Below are positions 1-5,169 of a DNA stretch of 5,169 bases, piece by piece. The notes below the pieces were generated by a model. The model saw only the letters and a program-made list of their open reading frames with translations. It did not search any database and had not been told where the DNA came from. Positions within the stretch are counted from its first letter, which is position 1. Each line of letters starts with the position of its first letter. The stretch spans positions 1-5,169 of the forward strand of contig DPKT01000158.1 in NCBI GenBank assembly GCA_003542385.1, read 5' to 3'. The position numbers and the translations under genes are program-made. Origin of the DNA: Desulfomicrobium sp. (GTDB lineage Bacteria > Desulfobacterota > Desulfovibrionia > Desulfovibrionales > Desulfomicrobiaceae).

Positions 1-1
1 C

Positions 2-316
2 GAAAAAACCGTGTGCCGCACATGCGGCCGCTCGACATGCGTCTGCTCCGCGAAGCCGGGCAAACCCGCCTCGGCCGCAGGGCCCGTGCGCGTCGGGCGG
101 GAGACGAAGGGTCGCAAGGGCGCCGGGGTCACCGTCGTGACCGGCCTGTCCATGAGCGAAACCCAGCTTCGGGACCTGCTCTCGGCCTGCAAGAAGCGCC
201 TGGGTTGCGGCGGCACCCTGCGCGACGGGGTGCTCGAGTTCCAGGGCGAGCATCGGGACGCCCTGCTGGCCCATCTCGCCGGTCTGGGCATCGCCGCCAA
301 GAAATCGGGGAACTGA
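2..316 (+). CDS. yciH: SUI1/eIF1-like translation factor (YciH family), 5' partial
   Basis: The reading frame is open at the left edge, so the true start probably lies outside the window; a GTG at 11 is a possible but unlikely start because the cysteine-rich lead-in already begins there. The visible 104 residues show a small cysteine cluster, C-X2-C-X4-C-X-C at about residues 5-15, resembling the short zinc-ribbon-like N-terminus of many YciH homologues. The SUI1 fold follows at about residues 27-104. Its recognisable signatures are RETKGRKGAGVT, GCGGTL and the C-terminal QGEHRD segment. Family knowledge: SUI1/eIF1 proteins bind the small ribosomal subunit and affect start-codon selection; bacterial YciH is non-essential and has been linked to initiation fidelity and stress. 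The stop TGA (314-316) overlaps the ATG of the downstream kinase by one base (TGATG), so the two are probably cotranscribed and translationally coupled. Family assignment is secure; the physiological role is not shown here. Confidence 0.9.
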   Translation, partial: EKTVCRTCGRSTCVCSAKPGKPASAAGPVRVGRETKGRKGAGVTVVTGLSMSETQLRDLLSACKKRLGCGGTLRDGVLEFQGEHRDALLAHLAGLGIAAKKSGN

Positions 317-3300
317 TGCAGGGCGACAGCGAACTCTCTCTCAAACGTCGTCTCGCCCACTTTGAGCGCGCCCAACGCCATGCGCGCATCGGGTCCTTCG
401 AGCACGACATGCGTACGGGGCAGACCTTCTGGTCCGACGAGATGTACCGCCTGCTGGGCTTCGAACCCGGCGAGGTCTCCCCGTCCCTGGACCATTTCCT
501 GAAGCTCCTGGTCAAGGAGAGCCGGGCGCGCTTCCTGCGCAAGATGCGCATCAGCGTCGTTACCGGGCGCCCCTTCCGCATCGAGATCCGCTACGTCCTG
601 AAGCCCGATTCACCGCGCGTGGCCCACATCCGGGCCGAGTTCGAGGCCGACGAAAGCGGGAACATGAGCATCGTCTCGGGGACCTTCCAGGACGTGACCC
701 GCAGGCGCAACACGGAAAACGCCCTGCGCCGCAGCGAAGCCCGCTACCGCTCCATATTCGACCACGCCCTGGAAGGCATCTCCCAGACCACGACGAGCGG
801 CGCCTTCCTGAGCGCCAACGCCTCCATGGCCTCGATCCTCGGCTTCGACAGCCCCGAGGAGCTCATGGCCTCCATCGGCGACATCGACCGCGAGCTCTAC
901 GTCGACCCCGAAGACCGCGAACGCTACCTCGATCTGCTGCAGGAGCACGGGAGCATCCGCGGCTTCCAGACGCGCATGCGGCGCAAGGACGGTTCGGTCA
1001 TCTGGGTGTCCCTGAACGCAAGCCTGATCCGGGACGCGGCCACGGGCGAACCCTGCCTGCTCGGGACCATGGACGACATCAGCCGCCGCAAGCGCTTCGA
1101 GCTGGCCCTCATGGAGTCGGAAAAACGCTTCCAGAACCTTTTGCAGCGGATCAACTTCATCGCCGTCACCCTGGACCTGGGTGACCGCATCGTCTTCGCC
1201 AATCCCTACCTGCAGCGCCTGACGGGCTGGAGCGACGAGGAACTGCTCGGCCGCAACTGGTTCGAGACCCTGGTGCCCGCCGACCAGGGCGAGGCCATGC
1301 GCTCTGTCCTGCAAGCCGCTTCCGACACGGCGCAAGCCGCCCCCAGCAAGTCCGACGCCGAAATCCTGACCCGCGAGGGCAGGCGCCTGCTCATCCGCTG
1401 GAATACCGTGACCGAAACGGACATCCAGGGCCAGGTCACGGGCGTGACCTGCATGGGCGTGGACATCACGGCCATCCGCAAGGCCGGCGACACCCTGGCC
1501 CGCAGCGCCCTCCTGCACTCCATGCGCCTGCGCATCCACGAGGCGGCCCACTCCAGGTCGGATTTTTCGGCCCTCATGCGCAGCGTGCACGAAATCCTGT
1601 GCGAGGCCATCGACGCCAGGAATCTTATCACGGCGATCCTCAACACCGACAGGAACTCCCTGGAATTTCCCTACTGGGTCGACGAAACGACCGACATCGC
1701 CAGCGCGTCCCCGCGCATCGAGAACGTGGACGACCCGGACAACCGGCGGCTGACCCTCGAACTCATGCGCGGCAACATCCCCAACATCCTGAGCGGCGAG
1801 GAAATGCGCGCCCTGGCAGCGGCCGGGAAGATCATCGTCGTGGGCGGCATCCCGCAGAGCTGGATGGGAGTGCCCCTCACGGTGCGCGGCACGGGCATCG
1901 GCGCGCTCATCGTGCAGAACTACGCCAGTCCGCGGCAGTACACCCGCCACGATCTGGACATCCTGCTCGAGGTATCGGAGCAGATCGCCCTGGCCATCGA
2001 GCGCCAGCGGCACGACGAGTTCTCCCAGACGGCCGAGGAAATCATCCGGGACATCCCCGCGGGCCTCTTCATCTACAAGTACCACGAGCCCGACAACCTC
2101 GTCCTGGAGAACGCCAACCCCATGGCCCTGCGCCTCATCGGCCGTCAGCTGTCGGAGGCCCGTGGCATGCTCTTCACGGACCTCTGGCCGCGCGGGACCA
2201 TGCTCGATACCTATCTGAACTGCCTGCGCACCAAGGTCCGTTTCAACTGCGACGCCCACTGCTACGAGGACGAGCGCATCAAGGGGTATTTCCGCCTCCA
2301 CGCCTTCGCCCTGCCCGGCGAAAAGCTGGCCGTGGCCTTCGACGACGTGACGGAACGCCAGCACACCCAGCAGGCCCTGATCCGGGCCAAGGAGGCGGCC
2401 GAGTCGGCCAACCGGGCCAAGAGCGAGTTCCTGGCCAACATCAGCCATGAGGTGCGCACGCCCCTGAACGGCATCATGGGCATGCTGCAGCTCTGCCTGC
2501 AGTCCGAAGCGCCCCCGGAGCTGGCGGAATACCTGCGCACTGCCCTGGAGTCATCGCGCAACCTGCTGCGCGTGCTGAACGACGTCCTCGATTTCACCAA
2601 GGTCGACGCGGGCAAGATGGAGCTGCTGGAACGGGCGTTCGATCTGGACGATCTGCTGGGGCAGGCCGTGAATTTCTTCAAGGCCCTGGCCATGGACAAG
2701 AGGATACGCCTGCACCTGGAAAAGCCGCAGAGCCTGGGCCGCTTCGTCGGGGACGAGGGGCGCCTGCGGCAGATCCTCTTCAACCTGATGGGCAACGCCC
2801 TCAAGTTCACGGACGCCGGCCAGGTCACCCTGGAGGCCTGGCCCGTTGGCCGGACCAACGGCCACGAGCGCCTGCTCTTCGCGGTCCGGGACCAGGGCAT
2901 CGGCATTCCGCCGGAAAAGCTGGACTACATCTTCGAGTCATTCACCCAGGTCGACGGCAGCTACTCGCGGCGCTACCAGGGCACCGGGCTGGGGCTGCCC
3001 ATCGTGCGCAGGCTCGTGCACCTCATGGGCGGCAACATCTCCGTGGAGAGCGCCGAGAACGAAGGCACGACCATCTTTTTCGTCCTTCCCCTGCTGCGGT
3101 CCGAATCCTTGCCCGAAAGGAAGGCGAAAACCGCCGACCCGGCCGGCGAGGTCCGCCCCCTGCACGTGCTGCTGGTGGAGGACGACGTGGTCAACATGAC
3201 CATGGCCAGGCGCATGCTCGAAAAGATGGGGCACAGCGTCGTCTGCGCGCGCACGGGCCTGGAGGCCCTCGACTGCCTGCAGACCCCCGGGATCGACATC

Positions 3301-3525
3301 GTGCTCATGGACATCCAGATGCCGGACATGGACGGCATGGAGGCCACGGGCATCGTCCGCACCGACGCGCGCTTCGCGCCCTACGCCCGGGTCCCGATCA
3401 TCGCCCTGACGGCCCACGCCATGGCCGGGGACGAGGAGCGCTTCCTGTCGTCCGGCATGGACGCCTACCTCTCCAAACCCTTCGACCACACCCGCCTGCA
3501 GGCGCTGCTGCACCGCTTCTTCTGA
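316..3525 (+). CDS. Cytoplasmic hybrid sensor histidine kinase (PAS x4, GAF, HisKA, HATPase_c, REC)
   Basis: A 1069-residue hybrid kinase. The frame is open upstream to position 13, but that part is out of frame with the real SUI1 gene. The ATG at 316 is chosen because it overlaps the SUI1 stop (TGATG), has a weak GGGGA upstream, and starts just before the first domain. Domains read by eye: PAS about 23-130, PAS about 139-258, PAS about 266-386 (each closing with a D[IV][ST]/DVT-type motif), GAF about 399-565, PAS about 572-680, then a helical linker into HisKA with phospho-acceptor His711 in ISHEVRTPLNG. HATPase_c follows with N-box Asn826 (NLMGNALKFT), G1 box DQGIGI from Asp859 and G2 box GTGLGLPI at 889-896. 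The receiver domain has acidic pocket Glu955-Asp957, phospho-acceptor Asp999 (LMDIQMPDMDG), Thr1032 and Lys1054 (LSKPF). All catalytic residues are intact. I see no signal peptide or membrane segment, so sensing is probably cytosolic. There is no HPt domain, so any onward relay would need a partner in trans. The ligand is unknown. Confidence 0.95.
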   Translation: MQGDSELSLKRRLAHFERAQRHARIGSFEHDMRTGQTFWSDEMYRLLGFEPGEVSPSLDHFLKLLVKESRARFLRKMRISVVTGRPFRIEIRYVLKPDSPRVAHIRAEFEADESGNMSIVSGTFQDVTRRRNTENALRRSEARYRSIFDHALEGISQTTTSGAFLSANASMASILGFDSPEELMASIGDIDRELYVDPEDRERYLDLLQEHGSIRGFQTRMRRKDGSVIWVSLNASLIRDAATGEPCLLGTMDDISRRKRFELALMESEKRFQNLLQRINFIAVTLDLGDRIVFANPYLQRLTGWSDEELLGRNWFETLVPADQGEAMRSVLQAASDTAQAAPSKSDAEILTREGRRLLIRWNTVTETDIQGQVTGVTCMGVDITAIRKAGDTLARSALLHSMRLRIHEAAHSRSDFSALMRSVHEILCEAIDARNLITAILNTDRNSLEFPYWVDETTDIASASPRIENVDDPDNRRLTLELMRGNIPNILSGEEMRALAAAGKIIVVGGIPQSWMGVPLTVRGTGIGALIVQNYASPRQYTRHDLDILLEVSEQIALAIERQRHDEFSQTAEEIIRDIPAGLFIYKYHEPDNLVLENANPMALRLIGRQLSEARGMLFTDLWPRGTMLDTYLNCLRTKVRFNCDAHCYEDERIKGYFRLHAFALPGEKLAVAFDDVTERQHTQQALIRAKEAAESANRAKSEFLANISHEVRTPLNGIMGMLQLCLQSEAPPELAEYLRTALESSRNLLRVLNDVLDFTKVDAGKMELLERAFDLDDLLGQAVNFFKALAMDKRIRLHLEKPQSLGRFVGDEGRLRQILFNLMGNALKFTDAGQVTLEAWPVGRTNGHERLLFAVRDQGIGIPPEKLDYIFESFTQVDGSYSRRYQGTGLGLPIVRRLVHLMGGNISVESAENEGTTIFFVLPLLRSESLPERKAKTADPAGEVRPLHVLLVEDDVVNMTMARRMLEKMGHSVVCARTGLEALDCLQTPGIDIVLMDIQMPDMDGMEATGIVRTDARFAPYARVPIIALTAHAMAGDEERFLSSGMDAYLSKPFDHTRLQALLHRFF

Positions 3526-3585
3526 TTTCCGACAGGCCGCGACGCCTCGCTTGGCGCACGGCATGATTCGGCACGACGAAAGGCA

Positions 3586-3611
3586 TGGATTCCCGCCTTC
3601 GCGGGAATGAC
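3586..3611 (+). repeat. Palindromic REP/dRS3-like element, copy 1
   Basis: This 26-bp unit contains ATTCCC-N8-GGGAAT at 3589-3608, which is an 8-bp perfect stem (ATTCCCGC / GCGGGAAT) around a CTTC tetraloop, followed by GAC. Its reverse complement recurs exactly at 3682-3707. The pattern matches the neisserial dRS3 consensus and similar dispersed palindromes common in GC-rich proteobacterial intergenic regions. It lies 60 bp after the kinase stop, so in RNA it could act as a 3' stabilising hairpin. Confidence 0.8.
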
Positions 3612-3681
3612 ATGAGGCCTGGCCACGAGATGCGTTCTTCCGCCGGTTTGGACGAAGCACGTTCTGACGGGCCGCCTCACC

Positions 3682-3707
3682 GTCATTCCCGCGAAGGCGG
3701 GAATCCA
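3682..3707 (-). repeat. Palindromic REP/dRS3-like element, copy 2 (inverted)
   Basis: This is an exact 26-bp reverse complement of copy 1, with 70 bp between the two arms. The pair could form one large stem-loop, or two small hairpins with tetraloops CTTC and GAAG. Similarity weakly continues inward: TGAGGC follows copy 1 after one base, and follows copy 2, read in its own orientation, after two. This suggests the ancestral unit was slightly longer than the perfect part. Confidence 0.8.
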
Positions 3708-3729
3708 CTCTTTCCCCCAAAACGGGCGC

Positions 3730-3761
3730 AAAAAAACCTCCACAGGTCGCCCAGCGGAGGT
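3730..3761 (-). terminator. Intrinsic terminator of greA
   Basis: Read on the - strand, an 8-bp stem ACCTCCGC / GTGGAGGT (3761-3754 with 3743-3736, including one G-U pair in RNA) encloses a 10-nt loop and runs straight into a T-tract (3736-3730). It begins 28 nt after the greA stop codon. The G-U pair forms only in the - strand transcript and there is no T-run on the + side, so it should act on greA and not on the kinase. Confidence 0.85.
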
Positions 3762-3789
3762 CATGTCGCACGCGTTTTGCGCGAGTGGT

Positions 3790-4278
3790 TTACTTGAGCC
3801 CGGCCGTGCCCTGGAAGATCACGGAGACGACCTCGTAGTCCACGCGGCCCTTGGGGACCTGCACGGAAATCTCGTCGCCCTCCCGCTTGCCGAGCAGGGC
3901 GCGGCCCACGGGGGATTCGATGGAGATGGTGCCCTTGGTGTGATCGGCCTCGTCGGGGCCGAGCAGGGTGTAGGTCTTCTGATCACCCGTTTCCATGTCC
4001 TCGAGGGTCACGGTGGCGCCGAACACGGCCCGGTCGCTCTGCAGGGTGTCGATGTCGATGACGTCGAAGCGGATCATGCGCGACTCGATGTGGCTGATCC
4101 TGGCCTCCAGGAGCCCCTGGCGCTCGCGGGCCGCGTCGTACCCCGCGTTCTCGCGCAGGTCGCCCTCCTCGCGGGCCTCCTTGATGGCCTGAATGACGGC
4201 GGGCCTTTCCTTCTTCAGTTCGTCCAGTTCCTTTTCCAAGCGCTTGTAGCCTTCGACTGAAATGGGAATCCTGTTCAT
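3790..4278 (-). CDS. greA: Transcription elongation factor GreA
   Basis: GreA binds the RNA polymerase secondary channel and stimulates cleavage of the 3' end of backtracked transcripts. The protein is 162 aa, near the usual ~158. An N-terminal antiparallel coiled coil covers about residues 8-75. Its tip reads EAREEGDLRENAGYDAARE, with acidic Asp40 and Glu43 in the positions of the E. coli catalytic-tip residues D41 and E44. A C-terminal FKBP-like domain (about 80-162) has the typical SPVGRALLGKREGD motif. The frame is open a further 12 codons upstream, to an ATG at 4314, but the ATG at 4278 is preferred: it is preceded by AAGGA with a 5-nt spacer and matches the family N-terminus (MNRIPISVEGYKRLE). 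The gene is followed by its own terminator and preceded by one or two terminator-like hairpins, so it is probably transcribed separately from ilvBN or controlled by read-through. Confidence 0.97.
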   Translation of the reverse strand: MNRIPISVEGYKRLEKELDELKKERPAVIQAIKEAREEGDLRENAGYDAARERQGLLEARISHIESRMIRFDVIDIDTLQSDRAVFGATVTLEDMETGDQKTYTLLGPDEADHTKGTISIESPVGRALLGKREGDEISVQVPKGRVDYEVVSVIFQGTAGLK

Positions 4279-4283
4279 CGTCG

Positions 4284-4288
4284 TCCTT
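4284..4288 (-). promoter_or_regulatory. greA ribosome binding site
   Basis: AAGGA on the - strand, 5 nt before the ATG at 4278. It decides against the longer start at 4314, which lies inside the A/T-rich stretch just downstream of a terminator hairpin and has no such site. Confidence 0.75.
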
Positions 4289-4315
4289 ACTGTGCAGAGA
4301 TTGTCATATGGCAAT

Positions 4316-4357
4316 AAAAAAAGATGCTTTGCCCGCCAATGGACTGACGGGCAAAGC
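4316..4357 (-). terminator. Second (greA-proximal) intrinsic terminator-like hairpin
   Basis: On the - strand, a perfect 10-bp stem GCTTTGCCCG / CGGGCAAAGC (4357-4348 with 4335-4326) encloses a 12-nt loop. ATC and then a run of seven T (4322-4316) follow. It lies after ilvN and only 37 nt before the greA start, so it could end ilvBN transcripts that pass the first hairpin. Alternatively it could act as an attenuator inside the greA leader. The structure is clear; which role applies depends on where the greA promoter lies. Confidence 0.85.
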
Positions 4358-4370
4358 GGGATCGTATTTC

Positions 4371-4422
4371 AAAAGCAAAACTGGCCCCTAGGTAGTGCAT
4401 CGCGCACTGCGGGTCAAGGGCC
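4371..4422 (-). terminator. First (ilvN-proximal) terminator-like hairpin
   Basis: On the - strand, starting 9 nt after the ilvN stop, GGCCCTTG (4422-4415) can pair with TAGGGGCC (4390-4383) over 8 positions, two of them G-U in RNA. Inside is a 5-bp stem AGTGC/GCACT. The T-rich stretch AGTTTTGCTTTT follows (4382-4371). This is weaker than the next hairpin because of the internal loop and broken T-run, but its position right after ilvN fits an ilvBN terminator. Confidence 0.5.
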
Positions 4423-4431
4423 CCCATCGGT

Positions 4432-4716
4432 TCAATCGGCCATGACCTCCCCCAGGCGGGCGAAGGTCTCCGTCGCCGCGGGCCGCAGGCGGACGTCGTG
4501 CACGTCCTGCAGTTTCCGCATCTGCCGGATCATCTGTTCCAGGCGGTCGTCCTCGTTGACCAGGAGCCAGATGCGGCTCTCGCCGCCGCCGTTCAGGGGC
4601 AGGCAGAGGATGGCCTCCACGTTGAAGGCGCGCCTGGAAAAGAGCCCGCAGACGTGTGACATCACGCCGGGGTGGTTGCTGACGAGGACATCGAGGACGG
4701 TGCGCGGGCTAGTCAT
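4432..4716 (-). CDS. ilvN: Acetohydroxyacid synthase regulatory (small) subunit, IlvN type
   Basis: This is the regulatory subunit that activates the catalytic IlvB subunit and carries valine feedback inhibition in known IlvBN enzymes. The protein is 94 aa, matching the short E. coli IlvN (about 96 aa), and is a single ACT domain without the C-terminal extension of IlvH-type subunits. Key stretches are NHPGVMSHVCGLFSRRAFNV (residues 14-33), with the NHPGVM loop that binds effector in the family, and ILCLP...SRIWLLVN (36-54). These are very close to the E. coli protein. The ATG at 4716 is chosen over an in-frame ATG at 4791. It has a strong GGAGG 8 nt upstream, starts right at the family N-terminus, and overlaps the ilvB end by 8 bp, a typical coupled arrangement. 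Effector specificity cannot be read from the sequence alone. Confidence 0.95.
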   Translation of the reverse strand: MTSPRTVLDVLVSNHPGVMSHVCGLFSRRAFNVEAILCLPLNGGGESRIWLLVNEDDRLEQMIRQMRKLQDVHDVRLRPAATETFARLGEVMAD

Positions 4717-5169
4717 GGTTCTCACCTCCGAGCATGGTTCTGTTGGCGGCCCCTGGAGGGACCATGGGCCAGACTTTCTCGTCGCGCTCAACGGGCACGT
4801 GGATCAGGGCCGGGCCCTTGTGGGACAGGGCCTCGCGCAGCACGGCGTCGGGGTCGTCCGCTCCGGCCAGGTCCCAGGTCTTCCAGCCGAAGCCCTGGGC
4901 GATGCGCGGGAAATCGACGCTGACCTCGTAGATGGACGAGAAGTGGTTGGCCTTGAAGAAGAGCTCCTGCTGCTGGTGCACGAGGCCCAGGCAGACGTTG
5001 TTAAGCAGGACGACGGTCACGTCGACGCCCTGCTCGGCGGCCGTGGCCATCTCCTGGATGTTCATGAGCAGGCTCCCGTCGCCGCTCACGCAGACGACCT
5101 TGCGCTCGGGCGCGGCCAGGGCCGCTCCGATGGCCGTGGGCAGGCCGAAGCCCATGGTCCCCAGGCCCC
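4709..5169 (-). CDS. ilvB: Acetohydroxyacid synthase catalytic (large) subunit, IlvB type, 5' partial
   Basis: ThDP-, Mg- and FAD-dependent enzyme that condenses pyruvate with pyruvate or 2-oxobutyrate, the first common step to valine, leucine and isoleucine. Only the C-terminal 152 residues, roughly the last quarter of a ~560-aa protein, are in the window, and the frame runs off the right edge. The fragment starts in GLGTMGFGLPTAIGAAL. It contains the ThDP/Mg-binding motif GDG-X24-NN (residues 29-31 to 56-57), then LGLVHQQQ, and ends with MVPPGAAN (135-142) before a short tail. The LGLVHQQQ and MVPPGAAN segments are closest, from memory, to E. coli IlvB (isozyme I), which agrees with the short IlvN partner. 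The TAG stop (4711-4709) lies inside the start of ilvN. Any leader or attenuator upstream of ilvB is outside the window. Confidence 0.96.
   Translation of the reverse strand, partial: GLGTMGFGLPTAIGAALAAPERKVVCVSGDGSLLMNIQEMATAAEQGVDVTVVLLNNVCLGLVHQQQELFFKANHFSSIYEVSVDFPRIAQGFGWKTWDLAGADDPDAVLREALSHKGPALIHVPVERDEKVWPMVPPGAANRTMLGGENHD
4721..4729 (-). promoter_or_regulatory. ilvN ribosome binding site inside ilvB
   Basis: GGAGGTGAG on the - strand lies within the last codons of ilvB, with GGAGG 8 nt before the ilvN ATG. It fixes the ilvN start at 4716 and supports coupled translation of the two subunits. Confidence 0.85.

Larger units (their letters stand above)
3526..3789. other. Convergent intergenic region with paired palindromic repeats
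   Basis: This gap separates the 3' ends of the kinase (+) and greA (-). It holds two inverted copies of a palindromic repeat and the greA terminator, described separately. Short open frames here translate the repeat into the SRLRGND / SREGGNP peptides that commonly arise from this repeat type, and they are not genes. No convincing U-tract terminator for the kinase is visible on the + strand. The only small stem just after its stop (CGCC/GGCG around 3543-3556) lacks a T-run. Confidence 0.6.

Noticed and set aside
13..315. N-terminal extension of the kinase frame upstream of 316
   Set aside because: The extension is Arg/Gly-rich and overlaps the SUI1 gene, whose frame matches a known family. 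The kinase start at 316 fits stop-start coupling.
610..2448. 612-codon open frame on the - strand antisense to the kinase
   Set aside because: Its translation is low-complexity, rich in G, A, V, H and D, with no family motif, as expected for the antisense of GC-rich coding DNA. The + strand frame has clear PAS, GAF and kinase motifs throughout.
2938..3771. 277-codon - strand open frame spanning the kinase 3' end and the intergenic repeats
   Set aside because: It is antisense to the receiver and HATPase coding sequence, then reads through the palindromic repeats, giving the familiar spurious SRLRGND/SREGGNP peptides. It has no domain signature.
3585..3797. Small + strand open frame of 70 codons in the convergent gap
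   Set aside because: It consists of translated repeat copies and the greA terminator region, and has no ribosome binding site or recognisable product.
3763..4260. 165-codon + strand open frame antisense to greA
   Set aside because: The - strand frame is an unmistakable full-length GreA. The + frame is its GC-driven shadow without motifs.
4389..4417. Sigma70-like promoter on the - strand, TTGACC with a 17-nt spacer to TACCTA
   Set aside because: The -10 matches the consensus at only two of six positions, and both boxes lie in the stem arms of the ilvN-proximal hairpin, which explains the sequence better.

Overview
This is a GC-rich bacterial window with two converging gene blocks. On the + strand are the 3' part of a SUI1/eIF1-like (YciH-type) gene and a very large hybrid sensor histidine kinase. 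On the - strand, listed in transcription order, are the 3' end of ilvB, then ilvN, then greA. The GC-rich codon use, the coupling of a YciH-type gene to a multi-PAS cytoplasmic hybrid kinase, and the wording of the PAS/GAF segments suggest a Desulfovibrio- or Desulfomicrobium-like sulfate reducer (Desulfovibrionales). This is an inference from general resemblance only; no rRNA or lineage-specific marker is present.

Layout. Positions 2-316 hold a SUI1-domain protein with a cysteine-rich N-terminus, open at the left window edge. Its stop codon shares one base with the start codon (316) of the kinase, which runs to 3525. The kinase is predicted to be soluble, with PAS-PAS-PAS-GAF-PAS-HisKA-HATPase_c-REC architecture. 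The 264-bp convergent gap (3526-3789) carries two perfect 26-bp inverted copies of a palindromic repeat with the ATTCCC-N8-GGGAAT form, like the neisserial dRS3 element. It also carries a good intrinsic terminator for greA. greA (3790-4278) encodes a 162-aa transcript-cleavage factor. The 153-bp gap between greA and ilvN holds two successive hairpin/U-tract structures on the - strand. ilvN (4432-4716) and ilvB (4709 to beyond the right edge) overlap by 8 bp and encode the regulatory and catalytic subunits of acetohydroxyacid synthase, resembling the E. coli isozyme I (IlvBN) type.

Function. The IlvBN pair catalyses the first common step of branched-chain amino acid synthesis. GreA rescues backtracked RNA polymerase and appears to be a separate transcription unit behind the ilvBN terminator(s). 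The YciH-like protein and the kinase are translationally linked, but the sequence does not show a shared pathway. Overall this is mostly ordinary chromosomal sequence. The points that deserve a second look are the paired palindromic repeat, the tandem terminators in front of greA, and the coupling of the SUI1 gene to the kinase. I found no convincing undescribed system.
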